From assembly GCF_000003815.2 (NCBI RefSeq), contig NC_049984.1, forward strand, positions 10,976,664-11,040,663: DNA of 64,000 nt, read 5' to 3'. The position numbers and the translations under genes were made by a program. The notes under the pieces are model-generated. The model saw nothing but the letters and a program-made list of their open reading frames with translations. It was not told the origin of the DNA and did not search any database. How positions within the stretch are numbered: position 1 is the stretch's first letter; the number at the start of each line of letters is the position of its first letter. Of the stretch, positions 49,001 through 59,700 are shown piece after piece. Origin of the DNA: Branchiostoma floridae (lineage: Eukaryota > Chordata > Leptocardii > Amphioxiformes > Branchiostomatidae).

Positions 49001-50476
49001 CATAGTCGGAAAAGTGACCCCGTCTTGATCAAAACGAACAAGGAAACACGCCCCCCTCCCCAACTCACGTACGCGTAAACTCCCAAAGGCCGATATGTTG
49101 CCATCGACTAATTTACGGTCAAAATCGCCGAAAGTCTTACGAGTTTGGATCTACAAGGATCCAATGATGGTACTTGTAAGCTTTTGTGGGATATATTTAC
49201 GGCTTGAGCCAAACTTATCCGAGTAACTACAAGTAAGGCGACGCGCCTATATGCACGTTTTTCTCACGACAAGCAAGCATAAACCGCCCGTCAAAAATTG
49301 TGAAAAATGACCAGAAATTTGCAAATTTACAGCACGATATCGAGTCCATAGGTTCACAACAATATTATCTGCTCATGGCATGCCGATTTACCGGCGGATG
49401 TTGCCAAATAATAGCACAACGAATCTCTGAAGTTGACTCGATCGAGTCGATGCTGGGAGAAGCCATTGTTAGCCGCTGGGCTGCTAAAGGCTGTTACCGT
49501 CCGACTGTCAAATCACGCGCGCGCGCGGCCAGATTACAGTCTCGCGAGACCTCCCAACGAGATTGGATTGTCGCGTATTGTAACAAATCCCTTTGTGTTT
49601 TGTTTTGTGTTTGTCTACACACTGTTACTGTTAATCAAGTGTTTTGTCACCTTAACGTGGTATTCTTCATCCAACAAGATGTTCTCAGACTTGAGATCAC
49701 AGTGCAGAATCCTGGGTGCCAGGTTGTGTAGGAAGTTCATCCCCACCGCTGTCTCAAAGGCTATTCTCCACCTGAGCGGCCAGGGGATGTCCACCCCCAG
49801 CAGGACCTTCAGGCTCCCGTTCTCGGCCAGGTCCATGATGAGGCAGTAGAACGTAGGCTCAATACACATCCCATAGAAGTGGATGACGTATTTGAATCTT
49901 GCAGCTTCCAGTTTTTCTGCTTCAAGGTATAGATCTTTCTGTTGCCTAAAAAGAAAAAGAAAAAAAAATGATCAGATTTCACGTTGCTCTCTCACCTTCT
50001 TAAAGATAGCAAAATCATTAACTAGTTACTACCTATTTGTATGTATTTCACATACTGTGCTTTACAAAATAATCATTCAGTTTCATATTCATTATAGCGA
50101 GAAGATGTCGACCATCCTGTTAGCTTAGTACCTTCAGCTAGTTAATTGTATCTTGTTGTTTTTGCATAGGTTTGTTATGTCTGTTATCAGTCATGTCTGT
50201 TATCAGTGACCTGTACCTAGCCCGTCGAGGCATGAATGTACAATAAAGGTCTTTCATCATATATTTTGTATTCAACAGTTTTGATTGATTAGAAAAATAA
50301 GCTTACTTTTCTGTCATAGTCTGCTTGGAGCAAACACACTTGACTGCGACATCCAGGCTCCAGTCAACATGTTTAGCTTTTACAACAAAGCCAAAGCCTC
50401 CACTCCCAAGCAGAGCATTGTCGTAAGTCTGCAGCTTGTCTTTACTTATTACACTGAAACGGCTCTTTGCAGCCAT
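43020..50476 (-). CDS. RIPK1-like kinase: kinase, RHIM-like motif, death domain (10 exons, 539 aa)
   Basis: Predicted receptor-interacting Ser/Thr kinase of cell-death and NF-kB signalling. Exons: 50307-50476, 49651-49945, 46568-46719, 46321-46370, 45976-46131, 45593-45693, 44965-45241, 44283-44435, 43541-43653, 43020-43172; phases join to 540 codons. The kinase (about 15-275) shows GSGGFGFV, VAVK (Lys46), HCDLKSEN (Asp140), DFGLA (Asp158) and DVYSYGVVLWE, so catalytic residues are present; the HRD Arg is Cys. Residues about 350-390 hold three Gln/Gly-rich repeats (QSGQGGQYQPQ). Residues about 413-427 (CQNVIIGDGNVLNVN) fit a RHIM, the amyloid-forming motif, with VIIG instead of V/I-Q-V/I-G. 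The C-terminus (about 452-539) is a death domain (GREWKKLARELDL, ATVGKLAQAF). This domain order is that of RIPK1. The start could follow a 5' UTR exon. Confidence 0.9.
43757..44189. mobile_element. hAT-like MITE in RIPK1-like intron 8
   Basis: The element starts TAGGGCTGGGTATCGGTAC and ends GTACCGGTACCCACCCCTA, a 19-bp inverted repeat with two mismatches. It is flanked by a perfect 8-bp duplication GTTGTAAC (43749-43756, 44190-44197). Internally it has repeats of AGGTCCAGG/GGACCTG. The 3625-4063 element is an older relative in the opposite orientation. Confidence 0.92.
45738..45834. mobile_element. Near-palindromic foldback in RIPK1-like intron 5
   Basis: GCCTGGAGTCCAGCCTTGTC plus TGCTTTAGTCAGCTCCCGAA is mirrored by TTCGGGAGCGGACAAAAGCA plus AACAAGGTTGGACTCCAGGC around a very short loop. 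The arms are about 43 bp and TA flanks both ends. It would fold as a near-perfect hairpin in the pre-mRNA. Confidence 0.85.
47698..47916 (+). pseudogene. THAP-like zinc-finger fragment of the inverted-arm element
   Basis: After a good acceptor (TTGCTGTTCTTTTTCAG) the frame encodes SKFTSAGKYCKSYGCNSRQS and then CIIFFKIPPN. This recalls the start of a THAP DNA-binding domain (C-x2-4-C, then Phe and a Pro-rich AVPTIF-like area). The distal C-x2-H pair is not seen before the stop at 47916, so the domain is incomplete or continues in another exon. Its first third is repeated, inverted, in the right arm (about 48749-48830). Confidence 0.5.
48088..48297 (+). pseudogene. YqaJ-like exonuclease fragment of the inverted-arm element
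   Basis: After a possible acceptor (CGTCACACAG) the frame reads YHHQVQGNVYC, then WADFVVYFG, then ERIKVDSEWQ and IPKLDHFH. QVQG followed by a DFVVY strand and a late PKL-x-HF segment is the pattern of YqaJ/lambda-exonuclease-type nucleases carried by many animal mobile elements. The match continues in the next frame (ILPELFTQRAKGGKKLYG, about 48256-48310), so a frameshift near 48255 breaks it. The upstream catalytic half was not found. Confidence 0.55.
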
Positions 50477-51322
50477 TCTGTTGGTGAGAATGTGTTGTTA
50501 TGTCAGCATAGGCATACTCTGTGAGTATTGGCAGAAAGACCTTGTCGATAGAGCAAAAAGTCTTATTGACAGAAATATCCTGTTAATAATGAAAAAAAAG
50601 GTCTTATTTAAAAATGGTGCAAAAACATCATTCATGTCAAGTAGTCAATATAGTGCACGTCACCATTACAACAATATGGCATTTGAAAAATGCACCAAAT
50701 CTTCAAGTCAATATTCCCAACATTCCAAGAACGTATCAAAGCACAGTCATGTTATGACACTTGATTAGACAGAACCTATAATTATGATATAGATTTACAA
50801 ACTAAAACTTTAAATTAAAGTGAAAGTTTCGGTTGGTCACCTTTATTATCACAAAGTTTCGTTAATCATTAAATTAATGTTCAAGCAAAATAATTTACGA
50901 ACTCATACTCACACGCACAGTTTTGTGGTTCTCTATTAAATTGTTAGAATTGTAGATACTGGGAGAAAAGCCATATGTACTCCTAATCTATGATGAATGT
51001 CGAAAACTACTCCAGAACTCTTGTTCATTCTTTTACCCGGAAGTGAAAAGTAAAGATTACTACCAGCTTTTTGGACTGTGCTAAACCTATATAGGAGGCA
51101 CAGGTTACATGTAAAAATATCTATTGACTACAACTCGTTGATGCGTAATATGTTATCAATATGTTGACTATTAGATAATAATAATAATAATATAGAATTA
51201 GTGTATATGTTGAGTTATGGCGTGTAAATAATCTTTTTCATATTACTAATCAAACATATCTCCCCTCTTTTTAAGAAGTGATATTGTCCCAGAAGCGGAC
51301 CCATTAAGCATTGCGATACAAA
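50477..51322. promoter_or_regulatory. Shared head-to-head promoter interval, RIPK1-like / MRPL52
   Basis: About 850 bp separate the two divergent start codons. The part next to MRPL52 (about 51250-51320) lacks a TATA box; a CpG-containing stretch lies within MRPL52 intron 1 (about 51480-51570). Bidirectional promoter use is inferred from geometry only. A 5' UTR exon of the kinase may lie here, because CACCAACAG precedes its ATG. Confidence 0.4.
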
Positions 51323-53157
51323 ATGGCTGCCTGGAGGAGTTTGACATGTGTCCTTCGAGTAAAAATACGAGGTTTGTAGTCGTAGTAACTGATTTCCTTA
51401 CTTAACGAGCATTCGTAGATGTTATATGCGTCTTATGGACTATATTGTATGTCCATAGACTGTTTTATTTGCACGTATTGTATGCGTTTTCGGCCTGACT
51501 AGTACTAGCTACGGGTCACTGTCGGTCAGTGAAGGTGCACGTGTACGCGTGTCGCGTCGTGTGCGGACGAAAAATTAAATGTTCTAGCGGTTCAAGGTCT
51601 TAGTCAAATGTGGATAGAAATTCATAATATTATACAAAGATTAAAATTGACAATTTGTGCATTGTGTTTTGTCCCCAAACAGAAAGCTGGACATGTGGGG
51701 TACAATCACAACAACACCTGTCCAGGTGTCTCTCCACCTCAGCTCACCTATGTTCAGGTCAAACCTGGAGAGAAAGGTAATGCTCACTACCAGTGACAAA
51801 TTACTAATTTGTGTGCTATGCTCATCTGTATAAGCTGATGTTCACAGATTCAACTGCACATGATGCACAGGTCAAAGGTGAATGCCCATATTAAACATGC
51901 ATGTATAAAACAGTTCTTGTCTTGACCATGCTCTATACATGCCCAGATGTATGTGGCCCCTGTCCGTTGGTTTGCATAACAATGTCCAGCTGTGTTCTGT
52001 TTACGTGTCAGCCCCCGGTCCTTCACCTTTGATTTGCACATGCGCAGTTGGATCTGTTAACATTGTTTTTCCTACTATATTGGATAAGTCAAGAAAAGAT
52101 AGTTACAGTAGTCTTAAAGATATTCTGAAGATACAGCTAGACCTAACATCCAACTGAATCATCCAAGCAATATCAAAATGTCTTCATTTTGTTGCTATCA
52201 ATATTGTTGACTTGTTGCAGTATCAGAAACATCTTATCATATTTAGAAATTTTGATATTGGAACATGTACAGTAGTAACATTCAAGTCACAAAATTACTT
52301 GGCTAGATTTTAATGCATACTAGTAACATTAAGCACCAGAGGAACAATAACTTTGAAGTTCCTGATGATTTAATTATCTCTCACACAGCTATGGTTTACC
52401 ACCTCGCAAGAATGAGTATGGGCCTCTCACTGACTTACCAGACTGGACATTTGCTGGTAAGAACATTGCTGTCACTACTCTTGCAATGTATTGTACTTCC
52501 ATCTATCATATAAAGAAACAGTTTCTAGCAACCATAAATACTATCACTTTAACCATGAATTAAACAAAAATATTGTATTGAGTGTTTGATTGCAGAGCAT
52601 TCAAAAATTATTCCTGTTGTTTGGAGTGATTTATCCATGATATCATTACTACTTGCATAGATGGCAGACCAGCACCAATGGGGACCAGGCAGCTGAAAAG
52701 GTTGAAAGAAAGAAGAGAACTTGCCGTAAGTTCATCCCAATAAGTCTTGCTCAGTATGCACACCTGTTATTTTTACAATTTACACTGATGCATGTAGGAA
52801 CATTTACCATGTTTACAATATGCATGTACCATATTTAGAATATAGATTTCATTTTGGTCCTGATACCCCATGATTTTTTTTCATGATAAGCAAGTTCAGT
52901 TAGAAGTACTCTCCACTTGCATGTAGTGAAATACAATTTATTCTTGATGTTGACAATGAGATTGAATGTATTCTTTTAATCCCTTGCAGGCCAGAGTAGT
53001 AAGTCTTCTGGAGGAGGTTGAGGAGGGGAAGCAGGGCTTTCTACAGAATCTAGAACAAGAGGCTGAGAAGATAGCAGAGAAAGAGAAAAGAAGGCTCAAG
53101 CCGAAGGGAAAACAGTTGTTACAGAAGTCTAGACAAAAACACAAGAAAGGGTTGTAA
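51323..53157 (+). CDS. MRPL52: Mitochondrial ribosomal protein L52 (5 exons, 147 aa)
   Basis: Subunit of the large mitochondrial ribosomal particle, nuclear-encoded. Exons: 51323-51371, 51683-51776, 52389-52456, 52661-52725, 52990-53157; phases join to 148 codons including the stop. The N-terminus (MAAWRSLTCVLRVKIR) is basic and lacks acidic residues, as expected for a matrix-targeting sequence. The conserved core follows: [20 protein letters not shown] (exons 3-4), then GTRQLKRLKERRELAARVVS and a long charged helix rich in E/K, ending KRRLKPKGKQLLQKS. Human MRPL52 has the same YGPLTELPDWSYADGRPAP core and a LKPKG tail. It is 147 residues against about 123 in human, the excess being in the leader and C-terminus. 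Exon 1 is tiny (49 nt). Confidence 0.92.
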
Positions 53158-53732
53158 TATCTACAGTGTGTGAACTACTTGTAGTTATAAGTACAGTGAA
53201 AGACTTTCAATCTTAGCCATCAAGCAAAAACCCTTTCATTTTATTGGAAAAAGTTCATGTATGTGACAGATGAAACTACATTGACAAGCTTACTTTAATT
53301 GTGGTTTCAACACTCCCCAAGCTTCTTCTAATAATAGATCTGATATGCTACCCTGATGACAATGGTTTGCACAATGATTTTCAACTTAAGCCTAGGAACT
53401 GAACTGAATATGTACAATTCAGAGAACAGTACACTAACGTACTGTAATATCTGTAATGACACAAAAACTCAGCATTGTCAAAAGTAAAATTAGAGCATAC
53501 TTGTACAAAAGTGTTATTGTTTTTCATTCAGTGACAAAAGAAACAAATCTTATAACAGGAATGTCAAGTTCTATGTTTGGTATATGTGAAGTGATTCTTT
53601 AAGTACATGAAAGTAACTATAGTATGCTCCAACCTAAATTTAAATCCCAACATGCAAATCCCTCTTCCATTATATTATACTCCTCTGCTGTACTATAGAT
53701 TCAAAGATACATGTTTCCTTTTGGAATAGCAC
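53158..53732. other. Tail-to-tail interval MRPL52 / NUDCD1
   Basis: The 575 bp hold the 3' ends of two convergent genes. A TTTATT (minus-strand AATAAA) near 53239 could polyadenylate NUDCD1, in which case its 3' UTR would reach close to the MRPL52 stop. No gene or repeat is seen. Confidence 0.5.
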
Positions 53733-56700
53733 TCAGTCTTCTGTGTTCACTCTCACTGTTATCAGTTTGCTGCCTGTTAAGATAAACAACCGCTCATTGG
53801 AAACCTGGAATCCCATAATATTCTCAACCGAATCTATGGCAACGACTTGCTGCTTGGCAATCTGACCTATGACCCTTCCGCTTTTCCTGTTTCGCACAGG
53901 GCTGGCAGTTGGGGTGGGTTGGCGATACACATAAACGTGCCTCACGCAATCACACAGTGAGGCATAGGAAAAGTTTGGTGCACACTTGGCAAACTTCATG
54001 TCTCGCTTAGAAGCCTGGACATAGCCTAGTGCATTGAACGTAGCTACGTGTGTGAAGGGGGTGTCAGAGTTGTTGGAGGAAGACTTGGGCTGCCAGACGA
54101 GGGCGTCTACATCGTGCCGCAGACAGAGACACGGCGCCTCTCCTGCGTCGATCTGTACGTTAAACAGGGATTGATGACTGGACAAGCTTGCCTACATGGA
54201 GGAAAATTAGACCTGAGTTAATACAGTCATTTTGAATTGAATGAGAATGGCACATGAAGTGATTTCTTGTCTGATATTTTACTAAGCATAGAGCAAATGA
54301 TGATAGAGCAAATGTGATGGATGATAAGCAAAATGTGACAATCCAGCAGCACAAACTTACAGCATGTGTATTCCGGTGGGTCTCACCATCCAGTCTCACC
54401 AGCATGGCTGAGTCCTCTGGGAAGGCATCACACTCCTCCAACTCCTGGGTGTTGTATGGCTTCTTGTCTGGGTCTGGGGTGGGGTTCTGGTGAAAATGAA
54501 GAAGCAATGTGTGTTTGTGACATTGGGTAACACATGACTCAGACTCATAACCAATATTTATTGTACATATCAAATACTAACTCTCTAACATGTCTGAAAC
54601 TTCTGACTGTGTCTGGAATAATACCTTACCAACTGATCAGATGTTAGCCCACTCAGCCTCTCATTCATCTCTGCTGCCTGATCAGGGGCAAGTGTGAGCT
54701 GCCCCCTAGTGTCCCCCATGACAACTGCAGGCCACATTGGTCCCTCTTCCTTTTTCTGCAGCAGAAGTTCCAGCCTGAAACAGGAGATATGATATCTTAT
54801 GTTCCATCGATAGAAAGATAAATAAAAACAAAAATAAACAGCGATTCAAAGTAGTATTTTCCTAAAAGGTTTAATAGGCAACATTTGAAAGCAAATTCAA
54901 TCATGATGTTTACCTTCACATAGTCTAACAACCACTTTGTTTATTCTTTCTCAAACACATTCATACAAACAGGGAACAGTCCATCCAGCTCTGTTCTGCC
55001 ACTTGCCACCAAATGGTATGTTCAACACCACAGGGTGTTTGCTACTTTACCAGTAAACATGGTGACAACTGACATGTCCTGCTGATGATTGACCTTACTT
55101 GTTTGAAATGGTAGAAGAAGAGGAAGGAACGGAGGGAAAATAACATGTTTCCCTGGCCTGCAGTGAAGGTAAACAGTGGTACATGATGTAGTAGTATCCA
55201 GTATTTCATTATACCAGGAATTAAAAAAAAATACACTCACTCTTGTCCCTCAAGTGTCCATGTGCTTGCCTCCACATCTACAGCCCCACACAGTTCACCT
55301 TCCAACAACTGTTCCCTGTTCTTCACACCAAATTTTATTCCCTTGTTCTGCAATACCAGCTCAATGTCTGACTTTGTGGTCCCCTCATCAACTGTGAACT
55401 TCACACTCACGTCTTCTGTTGTCTGACCCCAGAGGTAGGCTGGTTGCTTTGCTGAAGTGGAATATAAAGATGTAGAAACAACCTTCTGATGACAACCTTA
55501 GAGAGTAACTTAACAAAATTTTAATCACATTCATACACATTCATGCATAGTCCACTTTACAAGGATATGTTTGGACTTTGGAGTATCAGTGACACTTAAA
55601 GTTTATTTCTTTTTCTCGAGAAGCAGAGTTTCAACCCTTAAGTGTTCTTTGTCCATAAAAATGAGAACATGTCTGAAAGTCTTAGGTGATGTATATTATT
55701 GCATTACCTGCTGGAGATTCTCCATTTGAGCTGTCCTCCTCCATCTCCACATCCTTGGCTGTGTCTGACACCATCTTGAATGGCCTGTCACTGGCGATGA
55801 AGAGCCCCCTACCTCCACACTCTATTGCTGCATACTGGGGAGAAGTCCTCCCCTGCACCTGCCTCACCCGTTCAACTTTGAACCCGCCAGATGTCCCTGT
55901 GGCAAGGGAATGTATGAGATAAAGTAAGAACTACAGTACATGTAGATAGGTAACATTTGCAAACCATGTTAACCTTCTCATGGTCTAGCCTAAGAAACTA
56001 TTTCTTTACATGTATTCTGATTCAAAACACACTTACTAAAATGTTATCAGACTATGCAACCATGGTCTAAGCCATCTGGTCCAGGTCTTAAACTTCAATG
56101 GTTTGGAGAAGAAGAAGAGCAAAACCAATATGTTTCCATTACATATATATATATAAAAACAGACATTACCATCTTGTTTGGCCAGGGTAACCCACTCCAG
56201 CACCACTGTGAAGTCAGTCTTGTGTTCTTGAGGCACTTTGTCCATGTGCAACAGAAGGGCTTCTATGTGCAGCACATTGTGCGAAATGTCAACCAACGAA
56301 TGCAGAAGGGTGAAAGGTTGCTTATCACACAGCTCCTCAGAGAACACTATCTGCGGGAGGAAAACAATGAGGATTATATGTATAGTTATTGCTGACAGCT
56401 TTTAAATCTGAGCGTCTTGAAAACAAACATTCAACAATAAATTAAGAGACAGCTGTATATTTCAATACTACTACATAGGCTAAGGCCTAGAGAAAAAAAT
56501 GTTGTGTTTCCTGTTTCCCTACCTTCCCTAGAAAAACCTGCCGACCCTAGACTTTTTTTTGGGTGGGCAGTAGAGTCACATAGCTTCCAGTTAGAATTTT
56601 TATCCAGCCTGCTTCCTATTGAAGTAAAAACAGTCTGCTTGTCCTATCTATTGTGCACAAAATCAAAGTTTGACATCGAAAGACAAGTGTCCTCATGCAT

Positions 56701-59700
56701 TTCAGTTTCCTTTGTTCAACTGTATTGTAATATGTATCACTAGATTTTTGGCTAGCCTAAAAAAAATTACAAAAAAAAAAAAAGATATCCCCTACCTACC
56801 GACCCTAATTTTTTCAGGACTGAAACAGGAAACACAACATTTTTTTTCCTAGGCCTAATGAAAATCTGTTATCATGCACACATCTGAAATCCTGATCAAT
56901 GCTCAGCAGTGCCCTACCTTCCATGGTTCTTCCTCTGGCGTGCCCCTGTTGTGGGTCTGAATGACCAGGAGTTTTCCTGCACCGTCAGCGAGAACACACC
57001 AGCCGCGAGACGGGAAGTGTAGAGTGATGTTGTGTTTAACACCTTGTGGTTCATCACAGGGAATCTTCAGTACTGGTTTGGGAGGGTTGATCTGAGTGTC
57101 CTTTATACATGTTCATGAAAAAAAAAGCAATGATTGATACATTCATTTGCAAAGCAATAAAATTAGCTACAAGTAATTGATTTATATCTATTACATTACA
57201 TATCAGCACACACATGGTCAAATATTTGACTTTTAAGTTGAAGGTAGATGTCATATCTTTTAACATACCATATCTAAATATTTACACTTGTTCGCAGTTC
57301 TAAAGCTATCTTAATTATACTTTACTGTATGTTCTTCTCACCAGTATAACTTTGATCTGCTGTACAGTGTGTTTGTTGTCCACATAGTACACAGAGTCAG
57401 GGTTCCACTGGTCCAGAGCCAGGTGGTTGTGGATCCCAAAGGCTCGGATATGCTGGTAGGTGTACTCCTCCTCATCCAACTTCACATCATGGATACCTGT
57501 AAGTAACGTTTGTCAACAAAATATTATAAGTAAGGAGACAACAATAGATTTGAAATTTTGACCCAACCCCCCTGTCTGATCCAGATTTGTTTGACCCAAC
57601 CCCGTCTGATCCAGGTTTGTCTGACCCAACCCCCCTATCCAATCCACATTTTTGACCCACCCCCTATCCAATCCAACCTCTATCCGCCCCCCATTCTCCT
57701 TTATTTTTGGAATAGCCCGACTACGTGAAGAGAATGATATCTACAAGCATGGGAACACACAGTCTCAAACGTAGGAAACAGGAATTGCACATATTTCTAA
57801 AGCAGTATTTTTAATCGCCCCTTTAGCTGTTTATGAAATGATTTTCATGGGAAGCATAATTTTGCACACTTTGTTGGGCGTCACATGGACGTCGTGATAA
57901 CGATTTTCACTCACTCTGAATCCAATACAATCTTCTTGCTCTAACGATAACAGGGTTCTAGCTAGTGCATTTTAGCGTACTGGGCCCCTACGCTAAAATT
58001 TGTGACCCCTACGCTAAAATAAGGGCCACTACGCTAATTTTTAACTAGTGTAGGAGCTAGGTTCCGGTAAGCGATTTGCAGAGAATCGAACGGGGTGAGA
58101 CTGTTCACGCAGTGAAGGAAATCGCGCGGGTTCGATTCTCTTCACTTGGATGCGGAGCGCGCACGGCGATGGTGAGCCTACACTATCGTGCGAGACTATT
58201 CCCCTGGTGATGAAACGCGCACGAGCGCGATTCTCATCACTTTAAGGCGGAGCGCGCACGGCGATCGTGAGCCAATACTACCGGCCTACTAGACAACTTA
58301 AACGTTCGAATACTAGTATCTTCACTTCAAGGCGTCGCGCGAACGCCCGTCATTTTGAAAGACGTTGGGTACGGGTGCTGACACATTTTTGACAGCGATA
58401 CTTGTCGATAACGTATAGTAAGACTCACTCTGAATTACTTCTCATTTCTGAGTTGGAATTTAACCCTTCGCCGAGAATGTAGTAACGTTACTAATCACGT
58501 AAGTCGGCAACAAAACAGAGACAAATAGTTCACGTAACACCAACATTGTTTTTTTTCCTACTAAAACCTTCTACATAACCGCCTTACATACCACTGCAAA
58601 TTCATAACATGAAATATATACAAATACATCATACCTATCCTGTGTATTCAGTTTCTAACTACATAGTAGAACTAGAAGTTATGTTAGTTAAGCCAACAGA
58701 ACTTGAACAGATACGCAGAGATTAAAATCTCAGAGTATGGCTGCGTCGGTCCACTGCCCGACGACCAGGAACGTCCGATGGCGACGCTCCGACCCAGGAA
58801 CAGAAACTTCATGCCGAGTTGTACCCTTGAAATGCCTTGACGACCAGCCAGCGGATAAAACCCAAATTCCTATCTACCGATATACTACTACCGATGTAGC
58901 TATACAGCTAGCGATGATTAACTAAGGGATATCAACTTATCTAGAAATAGTAACTGAAAGTAGCCGGTAAAAATTGGAAAGGTCTATTATTATAGCGGAT
59001 AAACGTCTCACATGGGTGCCTGGTTAAGTTTATTAAAGGAAACAAAGTGACAATTTAAATATTTCATACGGTTGTTAAATGTTGCTCCATATTCAAGGAA
59101 GTTGGTCAAATTACTTATATTTTGTAAAAAGTTTATTTGATATATCTTGATACGCTTCTCCCCTGCTATTATAATTAGAACGTCCCCTAAATCGTGGGAA
59201 TCCCCAGTACAGAAGTTCGCTACATGGAAGTTGTACTAGGTGGCGGTCCTTTGATCGAGTATCATGTGCCGCGCCGACGTCAATCAATTTTCAAAGCACA
59301 ACTGCGTGTCATGCAATGCATGACGGTATAGCATCAGTTGTCGGTAGAAATAAATATTTGTGTGCCTTGTAGTAAATGCACCAAACATTAGTGTCTTCTC
59401 CCTTTAAACTGGTGCATGGGTAATGTTTTGTAAGAAATGTGGTGAGAATGGGTATCAGTCTAAAATGTACACTTTGAAGGGATAGTCGATATCGACGGCG
59501 TGGGACGGACAGGATGCCCACGAAAGTGCGTGCGTCGCCCGTCTGAAAAAAGGTTTTCATGTACAGGTATCATTTCTATATGTTCTTTACTGCGCTGTAT
59601 ATAAACGAGACTGATATAATTATGTGTAATCACTTGGAAAAGTAAATAATACACACATGCGGTTTCATACATGTACATCGTCTGAAGGAAAATGTAACAG

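Larger units (their letters stand above)
46929..49580. mobile_element. 2.65-kb transposon with ~835-bp inverted arms and THAP/YqaJ-like remnants
   Basis: The left arm (46929 to about 47767) and right arm (about 48749-49580) are near-identical reverse complements, starting CAATACGCGACAATCCAATC and ending GATTGGATTGTCGCGTATTG. The roughly 980-bp centre and inner arm edges carry plus-strand coding remnants: a THAP-like zinc finger (47698-47916) and a YqaJ-like nuclease segment (48088-48297). The element fills the 2931-bp intron between the exons encoding HCD and DFG of the RIPK1-like gene; without it the intron would be about 280 bp. Flanks (CTCAAGT and TAACAAA) show no clear target duplication. 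High arm identity implies recent insertion or gene conversion. Superfamily uncertain; THAP-bearing groups such as P or Kolobok are candidates. Confidence 0.85.
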
